From: an uncultured Porphyromonadaceae bacterium
GTDB taxonomy: Bacteria > Bacteroidota > Bacteroidia > Bacteroidales > Muribaculaceae
Direction of reading: 5' to 3'
Assembly (NCBI GenBank): GCA_945873625.1
Contig: CAMCDS010000018.1
Coordinates: 1-44,259 of the forward strand
Length of the DNA stretch: 44,259 nucleotides
Positions 27,054 through 34,442 of the stretch are shown here, one piece after another. The position numbers and the translations under genes are program-made. The notes under the pieces were generated by a model that was not told the origin of the DNA, did not search any database, and saw only the letters and a list, made by a program, of their open reading frames with translations. Numbering within the stretch: the first letter of the stretch is position 1; each line of letters opens with the position of its first letter.

Positions 27054-27614
27054 ATGAAAAAATCAAAATTCTTTGCAGCGGCCGCTCTCCTCGGCGCCTT
27101 CGGCATCGGCTCGCTCGCATCTTGCTCCAATTCACAGAAGGCCGAATCGGATAGCATCGACTCCGACACCGTAGCCGTCGAGGAGCCCTCAGTAGAGACC
27201 GAAAGCGTGCCGGCCGGCTACAACGCCGCCTTCTTCAACGACGAGAAGAAGAAAAGCGACGTGCCTACCGACTCCACCTGGACCCAGACCGCCAGCGGAC
27301 TGAAATATGCCGTCGTAACGGAAGGCACCGGCGAATCGCCCAAAGCCACCGATGAGGTTACCGTGCACTATACCGGCACGCTCACCGACGGCACCGTGTT
27401 CGACAGCTCCGTAAGCCGCGGCGAGCCCACCACGTTCCCGCTCAACCGCGTCATCCCCGGATGGACCGAAGGTCTGCAGCTCATGAAGACCGGCGGCAAG
27501 ACCGTCTTCTTCATCCCCGCCGCCCTCGCCTACGGCTCGCAGGGAGTGCCCGGCACCATCCCGCCCGACGCTCCACTCATCTTCGAAGTTGAACTCATCA
27601 GCATCAACAAATGA
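27054..27614 (+). CDS. FKBP-type peptidyl-prolyl isomerase, lipoprotein
   Basis: A 186-residue protein with a lipoprotein signal (lipobox LASC near residue 24), an acidic Ser/Glu/Asp-rich linker (about 28-58) and a C-terminal FKBP domain (about 75-185). The catalytic-site segments are the same as in the upstream gene (VHYTGTLTDGTVFDSS, NRVIPGWTEG, AALAYGSQG). The lipobox predicts membrane anchoring facing the periplasm. It lies 25 nt after the cytoplasmic-type paralogue and overlaps the next small lipoprotein gene by 4 nt (ATGA). It is probably a folding factor for exported proteins. Confidence 0.93.
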   Translation: MKKSKFFAAAALLGAFGIGSLASCSNSQKAESDSIDSDTVAVEEPSVETESVPAGYNAAFFNDEKKKSDVPTDSTWTQTASGLKYAVVTEGTGESPKATDEVTVHYTGTLTDGTVFDSSVSRGEPTTFPLNRVIPGWTEGLQLMKTGGKTVFFIPAALAYGSQGVPGTIPPDAPLIFEVELISINK

Positions 27615-27856
27615 TGATCCGACTGAAAGCAACGCTTACAGCCGCGTCGGCCCTGCTGGCCGGCGTGGCTCTTTTCACTTCATGCAAGGGCCGCACGATG
27701 GACAACATGGAGCCGACGGGCGACACCGTGGAAGTCGTGGTCGAAGAGCCCGACGCCCCCGCGCCAGTGCGCGTGATGCCGGCCGACTCGGCCGCAGCCT
27801 CACTCCCGGCCGACACAGCCGCAGCCTCCCTCCCGGCCGACTCCGCGGCCCTCTAA
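27611..27856 (+). CDS. Small repeat-containing lipoprotein
   Basis: An 81-residue protein with a lipoprotein signal (lipobox FTSC near residue 25) and a short acidic segment. The C-terminus has three near-identical repeats of PADSAAASL / PADTAAASL / PADSAAL, encoded by imperfect 24-bp DNA repeats. Start at ATG 27611, overlapping the FKBP stop; the adjacent ATG at 27614 is equally possible. The repeats could vary in number by slippage. No family is recognised. The coupled start and lipobox argue that it is a real gene. Confidence 0.7.
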   Translation: MMIRLKATLTAASALLAGVALFTSCKGRTMDNMEPTGDTVEVVVEEPDAPAPVRVMPADSAAASLPADTAAASLPADSAAL

Positions 27857-27871
27857 CCAAAATCAACTCTG

Positions 27872-28068
27872 AGAGTATGTTTGAATTTGACACGAATTGA
27901 TTTGAACATACTTCTGCAATAAATTCTTTCTATCCCCATGAAGGTCTTTTTTGGCTGATTTCGCCAAGCCTCATCGGTCACGATGCCCGCATCGCTCCCT
28001 CTTCGACTTGCGAAATCATCTCAAAAAATCCTCTTCAAGTGAATAGAAGTTAACTTCAAACATACTCT
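27872..28068. mobile_element. MITE-like palindromic intergenic element
   Basis: A 197-bp element. Perfect 14-bp terminal inverted repeats at 27872-27885 and 28055-28068 (AGAGTATGTTTGAA) enclose an inner inverted repeat (TGATTTCGCCAAG 27956-27968 against 28007-28018). A central hairpin, CGATGC-CC-GCATCG, lies at 27981-27994. A 12-bp palindrome GAAGTTAACTTC (28046-28057) overlaps the right terminus, and a further partial copy of the terminal motif reads TTTGAACATACT near 27901. The element ends 5 nt before the start codon at 28074. There is no coding capacity. It resembles a non-autonomous element derived from an IS. Confidence 0.7.
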
Positions 28069-28073
28069 GAATT

Positions 28074-28916
28074 ATGAAGACACTGAAAGCAACCCTCGCC
28101 GCAGGCACCCTCGCCCTCATGCTCGCCGCCTGCTCAAATCCCCCCTCCGGCAAACCGCTCGCCGACCTCGGCAAGCTCTCGCAGGCCGACTCCCTCTCTT
28201 ACCTCTACGGCATGTCGTATGCCGACAACTACTGGCGCATGGCCGAAAGCGACTCCGCCGCCGCCGGCGAGGCCGCACGCAAGGAATACCTCAAGGGTAT
28301 TCAGAAAGGTCTCGCGCTCGCCTCGGAATCCGACCAGTACAACGAGGGCCTGCTGATGGGTCTGCAGGTGGCCGTGGCTCAGAAAAACCTTCAGAAAGAG
28401 CTGGGCGTAACCATCGAGCCCGAGATGTTTACCACGGGACTCGCCTACGGCCTACAGGCCGACACCGTGGCCTCCGACCCGCGCTATCAGCAGCAGTTTC
28501 AGCGCATAGTCGACGCTATCGGCAAGAAGAAAGACAAGGAGAACGCCGACGCTGCCGGCAAAGCCCTCGCCGCCGCCGCCAAGAAGCAGGGGATGGCACA
28601 GATGGGCCCCGACGTCTTCGGCAAGGTAATCACCCCCGGCGAGGGGGCATTGCTCCAGACCGGCCAGACCGTCAATGTCGACATGAAGCTCCTCTCGCTC
28701 TCGGGCAAGGAGCTCCCCATCCCGATGCCGAAGCAGATTAACGTCGGCCATGAGTTTGCCGACCTCCCCATCGGCCCCGTCATCCTCAAGATGCACGAGA
28801 AGGAGAAGATGGAGCTGCTGACACCGGCCTTCGCCCTCTTCGGGCAGAACTGCTCCCGCCTGGGCCTTGAGCCGACGGAAGTGGTGAAAGTGCTTATCGA
28901 GACCAAAGGGCTCTGA
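28074..28916 (+). CDS. FKBP_N-type lipoprotein with degenerate FKBP domain
   Basis: A 280-residue protein with a lipoprotein signal (lipobox LAAC, Cys20). The FKBP_N-type helical region (about 35-175; DSLSYLYGMSYADN, EYLKGIQKGL and LQVAVAQKNLQKE) matches the dimerisation domains of the upstream paralogues. The C-terminal ~100 residues align with an FKBP fold (TPGEGALLQTGQTVNVDM, then PMPKQINVGHEF) but lack FDSS, the PGWTEG Trp and the AYG motif. It probably lost isomerase activity and kept a chaperone or scaffold role. The palindromic element forms almost its entire upstream region. Confidence 0.8.
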   Translation: MKTLKATLAAGTLALMLAACSNPPSGKPLADLGKLSQADSLSYLYGMSYADNYWRMAESDSAAAGEAARKEYLKGIQKGLALASESDQYNEGLLMGLQVAVAQKNLQKELGVTIEPEMFTTGLAYGLQADTVASDPRYQQQFQRIVDAIGKKKDKENADAAGKALAAAAKKQGMAQMGPDVFGKVITPGEGALLQTGQTVNVDMKLLSLSGKELPIPMPKQINVGHEFADLPIGPVILKMHEKEKMELLTPAFALFGQNCSRLGLEPTEVVKVLIETKGL

Positions 28917-28937
28917 GCCTCCGCAACTGCGATACAT

Positions 28938-28973
28938 AAAGCCGCGCGTTCCTCCGGATGCGCGGCTTTTTTT
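28938..28973 (+). terminator. Intrinsic terminator after the FKBP cluster
   Basis: AAAGCCGCGC (28938-28947) pairs with GCGCGGCTTT (28960-28969) and is followed by a T-run. It is 22 nt past the stop at 28916. Downstream, 28974-29251 holds only the TTAAC box and a -7 element. Confidence 0.9.
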
Positions 28974-29116
28974 CGCGCCTTACGCGGCCGGGGAGAGGGT
29001 GGGCGGCCCGGACAAAAGCGGACGCGGGGCGGCTGAAGCCTACCGCAGAGACAAACAGGCTGCGCCGCGCCCTTTTCAGGGACAAAACAGAGCCATACCG
29101 GCTAAATTAAGGATTA

Positions 29117-29135
29117 TTAACAGTCAGTTAACAAC
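29117..29135. repeat. TTAAC-GTTAAC box, copy 2
   Basis: The same 19-bp sequence as at 12540-12558 with a single difference (18 of 19 identical). It sits 38 nt before the -7 element at 29174, a place suited to an activator or repressor site. Confidence 0.5.
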
Positions 29136-29173
29136 ATTTAATAATCGGGGGGGTAAATGTCGGACTTTCTTTT

Positions 29174-29181
29174 TAATTTTG
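29174..29181 (+). promoter_or_regulatory. -7 element of the peptide/fimbrillin operon promoter
   Basis: TAATTTTG, an exact -7 match. No TTTG is found at the -33 position (a G-run lies there), which suggests an activator-dependent promoter. The predicted leader to 29252 is about 67 nt and AT-rich. Confidence 0.55.
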
Positions 29182-29251
29182 CGCGGATTTTCTACGCACA
29201 ATGTCGAAAATCTATAATTTACAGGTGTATAATAATGTAACAATATACTAT

Positions 29252-29458
29252 ATGGACAAGAAAAAGCATCCATACACGGCCCCGCAAACCACCGTCTCGC
29301 GGGTTGAGATTGAGTCGGCCATCTGCGGCGGCTCCGTCGACATCGCCAATCCCAATAATGCCAATGGCAAAATCGAGGAACAGGAAGTAAACACAAGCTT
29401 TGGTGGAAATTTCGGCTCACCCGACGGTTGGGATCCTGTCAAGCCGGTCAATGAATGA
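29252..29458 (+). CDS. Small Bacteroidales peptide, Gly/Asn-rich C-terminus
   Basis: A 68-residue protein with no signal peptide; start chosen at ATG 29252 (MDKKKHPYTAPQTTV) since the in-frame ATG at 29201 lies close to the promoter. The pattern Y-x-A-P-x-x-x-V-x-x-x-x-x-E-S-x-I-C-G-G resembles short peptides often encoded in Bacteroidales next to surface lipoprotein genes. The second half is Asn/Gly/Pro-rich. The Cys-Gly-Gly after the Glu-Ser could be a processing or modification site, but that is speculation. It is 24 nt upstream of the fimbrillin/PI-PLC-like lipoprotein gene and probably co-transcribed with it. Confidence 0.65.
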   Translation: MDKKKHPYTAPQTTVSRVEIESAICGGSVDIANPNNANGKIEEQEVNTSFGGNFGSPDGWDPVKPVNE

Positions 29459-29482
29459 TTCACACGTAAACACTACTACCCG

Positions 29483-31723
29483 ATGAAAAAATCCATATTA
29501 CTGCCGGCAGCGCTTCTTCTTCTCGCTGCCTGCTCGGATGAGGAAAATCCGACTATCCCCGCACAGCCGGGCGATGAGGTGTCGTTCGTAGCGCGCCTTG
29601 ACGGAAAAGGCACCCGCACAATCTACGGCGATTCCACCGTCAATAATACTTACCCCGTATATTGGCAGAACGGCGACGAGGTGAAGGTGGCAAGCCCTCA
29701 GTGCGCTTCAGGCCGCAACACCGGCCTCTACAAGGTGCATGTCGCAGAAGCTCAGAATTATGCCGAATCGCTCGTGCGTCAGGGCAATGTAGGCATTCAG
29801 TGGGGCACGGATGAGCAGGCAAAGTTCTACTCCATCTATCCCGCTTCGTACCACACGCAGAACAATACGACGGTCAACAACACGCTGACCCCTACCGCTG
29901 ATGCCGCTACTGCGAAAATGACAATCCGCAGCTATCAGCTCAACAGATTCCAGAAAAACGCTTCGGGCAACTGGGAAGGAACGCCGTTTGACCTCGCTGT
30001 AATCACCAATCCCGACGCCGCGCAACTGAATCCCGACGCCGTGATGTATGCGCAGACCAAGGCCAATCGCTCTGACGGCACGGTCAACCTGCGCTACAAG
30101 CCGTTCTCTACCGTGCTCCGTATCACGCTCGCCGGGTGTGAGTTTGACAGCGGACTCGGCGGTGATAAGACGGTTACCATCGAGGAGGTGATGATTACCG
30201 CTCCGCAGGGAGTGAATCTTGTGGGTGAGTTTGACGTCAACTTCAATAAAGACGCAACTACCGCACCGACAGTCAGCGCCACCGGCGGAGTATTGGATCC
30301 TAACGTGCTCCATATACCGATGATGGCCGAAAATCAGACCAACTATCTGACAATCGGAGCCAACGAGTCGATTACGTTTAATGCATTCGTTGTGCCTCAG
30401 ACCAAAGCTGAGGTTAATGGCGAGTGGACAATCGAGGTGCGTACAACAAACGGCACGTTCACACGTAGCCTCGCCTCCACTCTTGCCGAAGGTCAAACCA
30501 ATCAGCTCGTTCCCGGCAAAATCCACAAAATCCGCCTTCCGAAAATACGCATAACAAGCGATTTCAAGTTTGATAAGTCTTCTTGGATTTCGCAGATTCC
30601 GCGCAACGTCTACCTTTCGGAGCTTTCGCTCCCCGGCGCATGGTATTGCTACAGTACTAATTATCAGGCTACCGACGACCTTGCTACTCAATGGAATGCC
30701 GGTGTCCGCGCCTTCCACATCGACTGCCGCCTGACTAATAATAGATATATACGACCTTCGTCGCAGATATTAACATGTGCAGATACTGATAAAGGTGGAA
30801 CAGCAGGATGGGGATATTCATCAGGTACGCCTGTGTTGGATAAGCTTAAAGAGATTAGCGACCTTCTGGAATCAAAAAAGGATGAATACGCAGTAGTTGT
30901 ACTTACTATTGCCGAAAAAGAATTAATGTCAAGCGGCGTCTCCCATGGCACTGTTGCTCAGGATAAGATGCTTGAGGCGTTCAGCAGCATCATCAATACC
31001 AACAATATACCTAATCTGTACACTGCTCCGGTAACACCGAATACTATTGTAAATGACGTACTCGGAAAGGTGATTGTAAAAATCAACACTACCAATGCCG
31101 ATCCTTACACCGGAACCATCCCCTCCACGCTCATGTCGCAGGCTTCGCTCGCTCCTGGTGCTGTATTCAATAGTATGCAAAGTTCGAAGATGTTTTGGGG
31201 TGCTTCGGCTGTCAATCCTGCAATGACTTTCTACTACATGCAGGGTCAGCGTACATATACCACGGGTTCAGGCAATCCTCAGATATCGGCACGCCAGTCG
31301 GCTATCGACAATATAATTGCTGAATCGAAGAGAATCTATGATGCTTCTGAGCACAACGGCTGGTTCCAGATGGGTATCGGAGGATATAAGAAGGACGATT
31401 CAGATGACAACGATAATTATGTGTACGTGGCGAACGCTCTGAATAACTATCTCCTTACTCAGATAAATGACAAGATGACCACCGATCCCTCGCCTGTTGG
31501 TCTGGTGCTTGCCAACTTCATTACGACGAATGCTCAGGGAACAACGCAGGTTTATGGCACTTCTCTGACAGAGGCGATCATCAAGATGAACCGAATGTTC
31601 CGTCTGAACCGAGACCCGACTAAGCCGGAATGGCCCGGTAAGGGTCAGAGCGAAATCCGTTCCGCTTCGTCGACTCATTCGTCGGGGTTCAGGAAGAACG
31701 CCAACGGATGGGACGCGTTCTGA
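29483..31723 (+). CDS. Lipoprotein with fimbrillin-like N-domain and PI-PLC-like C-domain
   Basis: A 746-residue surface lipoprotein (lipobox LAAC, Cys17). Residues about 30-350 look like a fimbrillin (Mfa-like) domain: GDEVSFVARLDGKGTRTIY and YPVYWQNGDEVKV. From about 365 to 740 the fold matches bacterial phosphatidylinositol-specific phospholipase C X domains (YLSELSLPGAWYCYS, QWNAGVRAFHIDCRL, DEYAVVVLTIAEKE, PVGLVLANFIT). In active enzymes the first motif is PGTHDS; here PGAWYC puts Trp386 where the catalytic His belongs, and no clear second His is visible. It is probably a binding protein rather than an active lipase. The coding sequence becomes AT-richer after about position 30600 than its neighbours. 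Confidence 0.85.
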   Translation: MKKSILLPAALLLLAACSDEENPTIPAQPGDEVSFVARLDGKGTRTIYGDSTVNNTYPVYWQNGDEVKVASPQCASGRNTGLYKVHVAEAQNYAESLVRQGNVGIQWGTDEQAKFYSIYPASYHTQNNTTVNNTLTPTADAATAKMTIRSYQLNRFQKNASGNWEGTPFDLAVITNPDAAQLNPDAVMYAQTKANRSDGTVNLRYKPFSTVLRITLAGCEFDSGLGGDKTVTIEEVMITAPQGVNLVGEFDVNFNKDATTAPTVSATGGVLDPNVLHIPMMAENQTNYLTIGANESITFNAFVVPQTKAEVNGEWTIEVRTTNGTFTRSLASTLAEGQTNQLVPGKIHKIRLPKIRITSDFKFDKSSWISQIPRNVYLSELSLPGAWYCYSTNYQATDDLATQWNAGVRAFHIDCRLTNNRYIRPSSQILTCADTDKGGTAGWGYSSGTPVLDKLKEISDLLESKKDEYAVVVLTIAEKELMSSGVSHGTVAQDKMLEAFSSIINTNNIPNLYTAPVTPNTIVNDVLGKVIVKINTTNADPYTGTIPSTLMSQASLAPGAVFNSMQSSKMFWGASAVNPAMTFYYMQGQRTYTTGSGNPQISARQSAIDNIIAESKRIYDASEHNGWFQMGIGGYKKDDSDDNDNYVYVANALNNYLLTQINDKMTTDPSPVGLVLANFITTNAQGTTQVYGTSLTEAIIKMNRMFRLNRDPTKPEWPGKGQSEIRSASSTHSSGFRKNANGWDAF

Positions 31724-31747
31724 ACGCCTGAGGAATAGGAAACTAAA

Positions 31748-31779
31748 ATGGCGGGCCGGTTGAAAGGCCGGTCCGCCAT
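31748..31779 (+). terminator. Stem-loop after the fimbrillin/PI-PLC-like gene
   Basis: A 12-bp stem (one G-T pair; arms 31748-31759 and 31768-31779) 24 nt past the stop. No T-run follows. Confidence 0.5.
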
Positions 31780-31849
31780 GTCGATGAAACCAAAGTAAAT
31801 ATCTATATAAGCTCCACTTTTTTATTGTGCATTGTTAGAGAGTGGAGTG

Positions 31850-31881
31850 CCGCAGTCGCTTTCGGGAGAAAGCGACTGCGG
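31850..31881. terminator. 13-bp stem-loop between convergent transcription units
   Basis: CCGCAGTCGCTTT (31850-31862) pairs perfectly with 31869-31881 around a 6-nt loop, 29 nt past the stop of the minus-strand licD gene. A second, outer repeat (CTCCACT at 31812 against AGTGGAG at 31841) flanks an A/T stretch. It probably ends transcription from either side. Confidence 0.6.
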
Positions 31882-31910
31882 TCGTATATATGGGTGAGGA
31901 GTGGAAAGGG

Positions 31911-32714
31911 TCAGTCGCGGAAGCCGCGGTGGAAGTCGACGTGCAGAAAGCAGTGGTTCACGCGCTTCTCTTCGGGTGGAAGCTGCTGCCAGTCGCCGTA
32001 TTGCTTGCGGAGGAAAGCCTCGTTGTCGCGCATACCCATCAGTTCGAGCCCCTCGAACATGATTGGGGTGCCGTCGCCATACCCTTCGCGGCGGTCGAGG
32101 TATGTGCGGTTCATCATCGAGTAGCAGCCTACGGTATCACATTCGTCGAAGGGGGCGGTGGCGTTGTTGGCGTTGATCATCTCGGCCACCTTGCGGCGCG
32201 AGTAGAGCTTGCGCAGCAGCAGCGGCCACCAGCTCCGGGGGCCGTGTCCGTGTTTGTACGGGTCGCGGTGGATGAAGTGGCGGAGCATGCTCAGGCGGCG
32301 GAAGCGGCGGTAGAGGCGTTCGCGCAGCTTAGGGTCGGCCGGTATGCCGTCGATGGGAAACACGTCGACGAAGACGCCCCCCTTGAAGGGGCGCGTCGGT
32401 CCTTCCACGATGGTGGTGCGCGTGTCTTCTATCTTGGCGTAGTGGAAGGGGTAGTCGGGGTCCTGGAGGTGTGAACGCAGGCGGTAGTGGGGCGGCAGCC
32501 ATTCGTTGGCGTGGCGCAGAAACTTCTCGTAGTCGGGGCGTGGCATCGAGATGTCGACGTCGTCGTCCCAGGGTATGAAGCCTCCGTGGCGCACGGCTCC
32601 GAGCAGCGTGCCTCCTTCGAGGAAATAGCGGAGGCCGTGGGCGCGGATGGCGCGGTCGGCTTCCTTCAGAATGGGGAGGAGATGACGCTGCATCTCCTTT
32701 ACGTCGTAGCTCAT
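31911..32714 (-). CDS. LicD-family phosphotransferase, copy 2
   Basis: A 267-residue LicD-type protein of the fold that transfers phosphocholine or other phospho-groups to surface sugars. The nucleotidyltransferase-like core GGTLLGAVRHGGFIPWDDDVDI (metal-binding DDDxDI) is near residue 34, followed by MPRPDYEKFL and VDVFPIDGIP (about residue 118). The C-terminal half (HRDPYKHGHGPRSWWPLLL) is almost the same as in the upstream paralogue, so the two arose by duplication. It is the last gene of a minus-strand GT2-LicD-LicD operon, 38 nt after the first copy. The transferred group is not predictable; phosphocholine is one option. Confidence 0.92.
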   Translation of the reverse strand: MSYDVKEMQRHLLPILKEADRAIRAHGLRYFLEGGTLLGAVRHGGFIPWDDDVDISMPRPDYEKFLRHANEWLPPHYRLRSHLQDPDYPFHYAKIEDTRTTIVEGPTRPFKGGVFVDVFPIDGIPADPKLRERLYRRFRRLSMLRHFIHRDPYKHGHGPRSWWPLLLRKLYSRRKVAEMINANNATAPFDECDTVGCYSMMNRTYLDRREGYGDGTPIMFEGLELMGMRDNEAFLRKQYGDWQQLPPEEKRVNHCFLHVDFHRGFRD

Positions 32715-32752
32715 TGGCTGATATTATTTAGGGGGTGGCACTAATGTCGCGC

Positions 32753-33607
32753 TTATTTGCTCTTGGGTAGGTTGCTCTTGGGTAGGAGCGAGGGGTCGAA
32801 GTCGCGGTAGGGGTGGTCGAGGTCGAGGTAGAAGAAACCGTGTTGCTGAATCTCCTGCGGGGGAGGGGGCGTCATGTAGTCGCCATATATCTGGGTAAGG
32901 TGCTCGTCGGGGTTGACGACCGTCATGAACTCCTTGCCCTCGAATGTGATAGGCGTGCCGTCGCCGAGCTGGGCGACGCGGTCGAGCGGGCGGAGCTTCT
33001 GCCCGAAGAGGCAGGCCACGTATTTCGATTTCTCGAAGGGGTAGGTGAGCGAGAGGTCGCGTATCATCTTCTGCACCTTTGCCGGCCTGAATATGCGGCG
33101 CATGAGCAGCGGCCACCACGACGAAGGGCCATGCCCATGCTTGTACGGGTCGCGCCAAACGATGTAGAGCAGCGACTTCAGGCGGTGGTAGCGGCCGTAG
33201 AGCTTCTGCTGCTCTTTGGGCGAGTCGGGGAGGCCGTCGACGGGGAAGACGTCGATGTAGACGCCGCCGAGGTAATATAGGTGTGGACGCTCCACGAGGG
33301 TGGTCGAGGCATCCTGCACCTTGCCGAACTGCAGGGGGTAGGCCGGGTCGTTCTCGAAGCACACGAACTCGAAAGGCTCCGGCAGCCATTCGCGCGAATG
33401 GCGTATGAGTTTCTCGTAGTCGGGGCGGGGCATCATGATGTCGAGGTCGTCGTCCCAGGGTATGAAGCCGCCGTGGCGCATGGCGCCGAGCAGTGTGCCG
33501 AACTCAAGATAGTAGCGGAGGCCGTGCCGGCGGCACATACGGTCGAAAGCCTCCAATATGGCGAGCAGACGGAGCTGCAGCGGGCGGATGTCGTAGCTTG
33601 TACTCAC
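32753..33607 (-). CDS. LicD-family phosphotransferase, copy 1, GTG start
   Basis: A 284-residue LicD protein. I use the GTG at 33607 (VSTSYDIRPLQLRLL), which overlaps the upstream glycosyltransferase stop by 4 nt (GTGA). The longer open frame to 33766 overlaps that gene and has low-quality residues. The core EFGTLLGAMRHGGFIPWDDDLDI and VDVFPVDGLP segments are intact, as is the RDPYKHGHGPSSWWPLL block shared with the next copy. Tandem LicD paralogues often act on different acceptors or positions in one glycan. Confidence 0.92.
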   Translation of the reverse strand: MSTSYDIRPLQLRLLAILEAFDRMCRRHGLRYYLEFGTLLGAMRHGGFIPWDDDLDIMMPRPDYEKLIRHSREWLPEPFEFVCFENDPAYPLQFGKVQDASTTLVERPHLYYLGGVYIDVFPVDGLPDSPKEQQKLYGRYHRLKSLLYIVWRDPYKHGHGPSSWWPLLMRRIFRPAKVQKMIRDLSLTYPFEKSKYVACLFGQKLRPLDRVAQLGDGTPITFEGKEFMTVVNPDEHLTQIYGDYMTPPPPQEIQQHGFFYLDLDHPYRDFDPSLLPKSNLPKSK

Positions 33608-34383
33608 AGGTCGCGTTCTTTTTCGAGGAATTTGGGTGTGTTGCGCGCCTCGTATATCTTGGCGAGCATGTAGAAGCGTGATATGGCGTCTTTCTTGGCC
33701 ACGATGTATCCGGCCACGCCGTAGCGGAACGAGCCGCCGAGTATGTATATCTTGAAGAAGAACCACCAGGGTATGAATACCATGCTGAGGAGGTTGACGC
33801 GCTTATTGCGCTTCTTCTCCACCTGCGCCGAGGTGTAGCGGTTCATCCGCTCCACGATGTCGGTGAGGCTCATTGACTTATGGCGCAGGGCAAGGTCCTG
33901 CCTTCCCGGAGGTATATGGGCTATCGTGCCGTCGACCGTAGGGTGGGAATGAATCACCGGAGGCCAGTGGGCGCCGTCGCGCTTCAGGAAGCGGAGCTGC
34001 GCGTCGGGATACGACGAGCGGCGGAAACGGTGCATCACATAGTTCTTGCGCGGGATGAATAGGCCGGCCACGTCGCCGGGGTTGCCGATGAAGTCGTAGA
34101 GGTAGTCCCGGAGCTGCGGGGTAACGGTCTCGTCGGCGTCCACCACCAGCACCCAGGGGTGAGACGCGCTCTGCACCGCCATGTCGCGCGCCGGCTCGCA
34201 GATGGTGTGGTTTCCTTTGGGGAATGTAACCACCTTGCAGCCATAGCTTCGGGCTATCTCGACGGTGGCGTCGGTCGACTCCATGTCGCATACCACAATC
34301 TCGTCGAATCCCTTGAGGGCGTCGAGGCAATGGGGGAGGTTTTCGGCCTCGTTGTATGTGTTGATTACTACGGAAATGCCCAT
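33604..34383 (-). CDS. Glycosyltransferase family 2 protein
   Basis: A 259-residue GT-A enzyme. MGISVVINTYNEAENLPHCL, the DMESTDAT turn and the metal-binding VVDADETVT are visible, followed by LRFLKRDGAHW and IPPGRQD. It resembles the WaaE/KdtX type of LPS core beta-glucosyltransferases. A C-terminal hydrophobic, possibly membrane-associated stretch (about 200-225) with FIPWWFFFKIYIL is typical of that group. It is the first gene of the operon with two LicD genes; together they could add a sugar and then a phospho-substituent to a surface glycan such as LPS core. Confidence 0.92.
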   Translation of the reverse strand: MGISVVINTYNEAENLPHCLDALKGFDEIVVCDMESTDATVEIARSYGCKVVTFPKGNHTICEPARDMAVQSASHPWVLVVDADETVTPQLRDYLYDFIGNPGDVAGLFIPRKNYVMHRFRRSSYPDAQLRFLKRDGAHWPPVIHSHPTVDGTIAHIPPGRQDLALRHKSMSLTDIVERMNRYTSAQVEKKRNKRVNLLSMVFIPWWFFFKIYILGGSFRYGVAGYIVAKKDAISRFYMLAKIYEARNTPKFLEKERDL

Positions 34384-34401
34384 ATAGTCGGTTTAAACGC
34401 A

Positions 34402-34433
34402 CAAAATTAGTCAATTCGGGGGGAATAAGCAAA
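34402..34433 (-). promoter_or_regulatory. Promoter of the GT2-LicD-LicD operon
   Basis: On the minus strand TAATTTTG (34402-34409) and TTTG (34430-34433) are exact matches with a 20-nt spacer. The start codon at 34383 is 18 nt after the -7 element. Confidence 0.8.
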
Positions 34434-34442
34434 TTTCGGAAC

